From: Coleofasciculus sp. S288
GTDB taxonomy: Bacteria; Cyanobacteriota; Cyanobacteriia; Cyanobacteriales; Coleofasciculaceae
Direction of reading: 5' to 3'
Assembly (NCBI GenBank): GCA_020216575.1
Contig: JAIUYC010000278.1
Span: 1 to 6,102 of the forward strand
DNA length: 6,102 nt
How positions within the stretch are numbered: position 1 is the stretch's first letter; each line of letters opens with the position of its first letter. The notes below the pieces were generated by a model that had not been told where the DNA came from, searched no databases, and saw only the letters and a list, made by a program, of their open reading frames with translations. Below are positions 5,042 to 6,102 of the stretch, piece after piece. Position numbers and translations under genes: made by a program.

Positions 5042-5549
5042 CCTTGTTGAAAGTGGTAACGCAGACAGCAAAACGATAAACTAAGTCCTAGGAAAACAGC
5101 AAGCATTGGAGTTTAGCATAGCTTGGTGCGATCGCCCAATCGGATAGCAAGGCAAAACTAAAGGCTCCAGAGCTTAGTGGGACAGCAGCATTTACCTTCG
5201 ATCAGCCTGCTTATCCATAACGCTCAAACCATCTACCAGCTAGGGTGCTGAGCGGACAATCTTCAAACCGATGTCAAGCGCATAGGGCGTTTAGTCCATG
5301 CGCGTCCGAGCGAACAGAAAATTTATCACAACATACCAGCAAGACCTGTGGTTGAGGGCTGTATTGAGAAGACGCATCTACCAGGCATGTTCCATCATGT
5401 CTTGTGTAACGTTTTATTGCTAGTGTTAAGGCGTCTATAACTTTAATTGCGACATCCCTCCGAGCAGGTTCAGCATAATGAGCCTTGAGAAAATCTACCT
5501 AAGTTACAAAAATTACAAGAATAACCGAGGTCCCTAACTAGGAGCCTTT
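5042..5549. other. Gene-free region upstream of the GAF-domain gene
   Basis: About 500 bases with no recognisable protein or RNA gene. It contains one HIP1 site (5128-5135), a hairpin GCGCAT-A-GG / CC-ATGCGC with a roughly 9-base loop (5278-5303), and an A-rich stretch with similar words GTTACAAAA and ATTACAAGA (5503-5520). The longest open stretch is a plus-strand frame of 62 codons (5252-5440) joined to a further open stretch from 5162 by a single in-frame TGA at 5249; its translation is not recognised and its length is not beyond chance. No strong promoter for the downstream gene could be picked. Confidence 0.5.
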
Positions 5550-5633
5550 ATGTTGGAATGTTTGGAACCTCTGTTTTTTAGGAAATTGCTTATGCTCCAC
5601 AGGTCTTCAAGAGGAGAGGGGGTGAGGGGATGA
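5550..5633 (+). CDS. Putative 27-codon upstream ORF / leader peptide
   Basis: The ATG at 5550 is preceded by a good Shine-Dalgarno, TAGGAG (5539-5544) with a five-base gap. The ORF encodes MLECLEPLFFRKLLMLHRSS and seven more residues (RGEGVRG), and its TGA overlaps the ATG of the GAF-domain gene as ATGA. That arrangement is typical of translational coupling. The C-terminal residues come from the purine-rich stretch that also provides the downstream ribosome site, so part of it may be coincidence. There is no family match, and the composition (hydrophobic centre, basic end) is not diagnostic. Confidence that it is translated is moderate to low. Confidence 0.35.
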   Translation: MLECLEPLFFRKLLMLHRSSRGEGVRG

Positions 5634-6102
5634 GTGGGAGAAACCTTATAGATAAATCCGGAGGCTTGAAATCATGGGGGGAGATGCGGAGTGCCGGATT
5701 TTTAGGACAGGACAAAAGCCCTATCCCTTCCTCTCCCTCTTTTTCAGTCAATGAGCAGACAGTGGAATTACAGCAAAAAAAAGAACCATCAAAAATCGAA
5801 CTCGATCATCTCGATGAAAGCTTGGAGACATTCCATCTGTTGCAATCCTTAACACAAGCGATTGGGAAAGCCCCAGATTTTCACTCGGCGCTTGGTGTTG
5901 CACTCCGGCAAGTGTGTGAAGCAACCCAGTGGGAGTATGGCGAAGCATGGCTTCCTTCCCCTGACAACGCCGTTTTAGAATGCAGTCCGGCTTGGTATGG
6001 CAACACCAAACTCTTGGAACAGTTGAGACGAACAAGAGAAACGCTGACTCTGCCACTCAATACAGGTTTACCAGGACGGGTATGGAGTTCGCGACAACCT
6101 GT
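5630..6102 (+). CDS. GAF-domain signalling protein, probable sensor histidine kinase (3'-partial)
   Basis: 157 codons are visible before the window ends. Residues 1-60 are polar and low-complexity, a disordered leader. Residues 61-81 (LDESLETFHLLQSLTQAIG) look like a signalling helix, and a GAF domain begins about residue 84: FHSALGVALRQVCEATQWEYGE, AWLPS, then LECSPAWY and the characteristic TGLPGRVWSSRQP (145-157). GAF domains bind small ligands or chromophores; this type, without a visible Cys for bilin attachment so far, heads many cyanobacterial multi-domain kinases, but the output domain is not in view. The start at 5630 has a strong purine-rich ribosome site (GGGGGTGA, 5618-5625, after AGGAG at 5612). 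The alternative ATG at 5684 has no well-spaced site, and a GTG at 5762 would trim the disordered leader. The purine-rich start region resembles cyanobacterial intergenic repeats, so the leader may be a later extension. Confidence 0.8.
   Translation, partial: MSGRNLIDKSGGLKSWGEMRSAGFLGQDKSPIPSSPSFSVNEQTVELQQKKEPSKIELDHLDESLETFHLLQSLTQAIGKAPDFHSALGVALRQVCEATQWEYGEAWLPSPDNAVLECSPAWYGNTKLLEQLRRTRETLTLPLNTGLPGRVWSSRQP

Noticed and set aside
5001..5629. CRISPR array or tandem repeat in the large spacer
   Set aside because: No regularly spaced repeats are present; only isolated short hairpins and loosely similar A-rich words.
5748..6056. Minus-strand open frame of 102 codons at the right end
   Set aside because: The plus strand here encodes an unmistakable GAF domain; the antisense frame is its shadow.

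Overview
The window looks like a piece of a filamentous cyanobacterial chromosome. Supporting signs are five copies of the HIP1 palindrome GCGATCGC (743-750, 1429-1436, 2359-2366, 4936-4943, 5128-5135), heptad purine-rich intergenic repeats of the STRR type, a tRNA gene without an encoded CCA, and proteins of cyanobacterial style, including large GAF/histidine-kinase sensors and an intein-bearing RtcB. Genus cannot be fixed from the sequence; an Oscillatoriales/Coleofasciculales-type genome is a guess.

Layout, left to right. (1) 2-370, plus strand: the C-terminal catalytic domain of a sensor histidine kinase that enters from outside the window. (2) 371-705: a gene-free spacer with a heptad repeat (410-465) that carries a REP-like core, a short A/T-rich hairpin (549-569) and a pyrimidine-rich block in the opposite orientation (580-604). 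(3) 706-778, minus strand: tRNA-Ala(CGC). (4) 865-2481, minus strand: a two-gene unit, a class I SAM methyltransferase followed 9 nt later by a HAD-superfamily protein whose first motif is D-x-N instead of D-x-D. (5) 2482-2763: a divergent intergenic region with a candidate rtcB promoter, an 11-bp-periodic direct repeat and a 5'-leader hairpin. (6) 2764-4911, plus strand: rtcB, the 3'-phosphate/5'-OH RNA ligase, interrupted by a 322-residue intein placed exactly before the metal-binding active-site cysteine. The intein has intact splicing blocks, an HNH endonuclease motif and a classical C2H2 zinc-finger motif. (7) 4912-5629: a strong rho-independent terminator, a weaker second hairpin, then about 500 bases with no recognisable gene, ending in a 27-codon upstream ORF. 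(8) 5630 to the window edge, plus strand: the N-terminus of a GAF-domain protein, probably a sensor kinase, whose ATG overlaps the stop of the upstream ORF (ATGA).

The most noteworthy object is the RtcB intein. Its +1 residue is also the Mn-ligand cysteine of the ligase, so unspliced protein cannot have an active metal centre. The rest is mostly ordinary cyanobacterial chromosome. No CRISPR array, transposase, phage gene or recognisable defence cluster is visible. The genes do not form one obvious pathway: the methyltransferase/HAD pair is probably co-transcribed, while rtcB is divergent and closed off by its own terminator.
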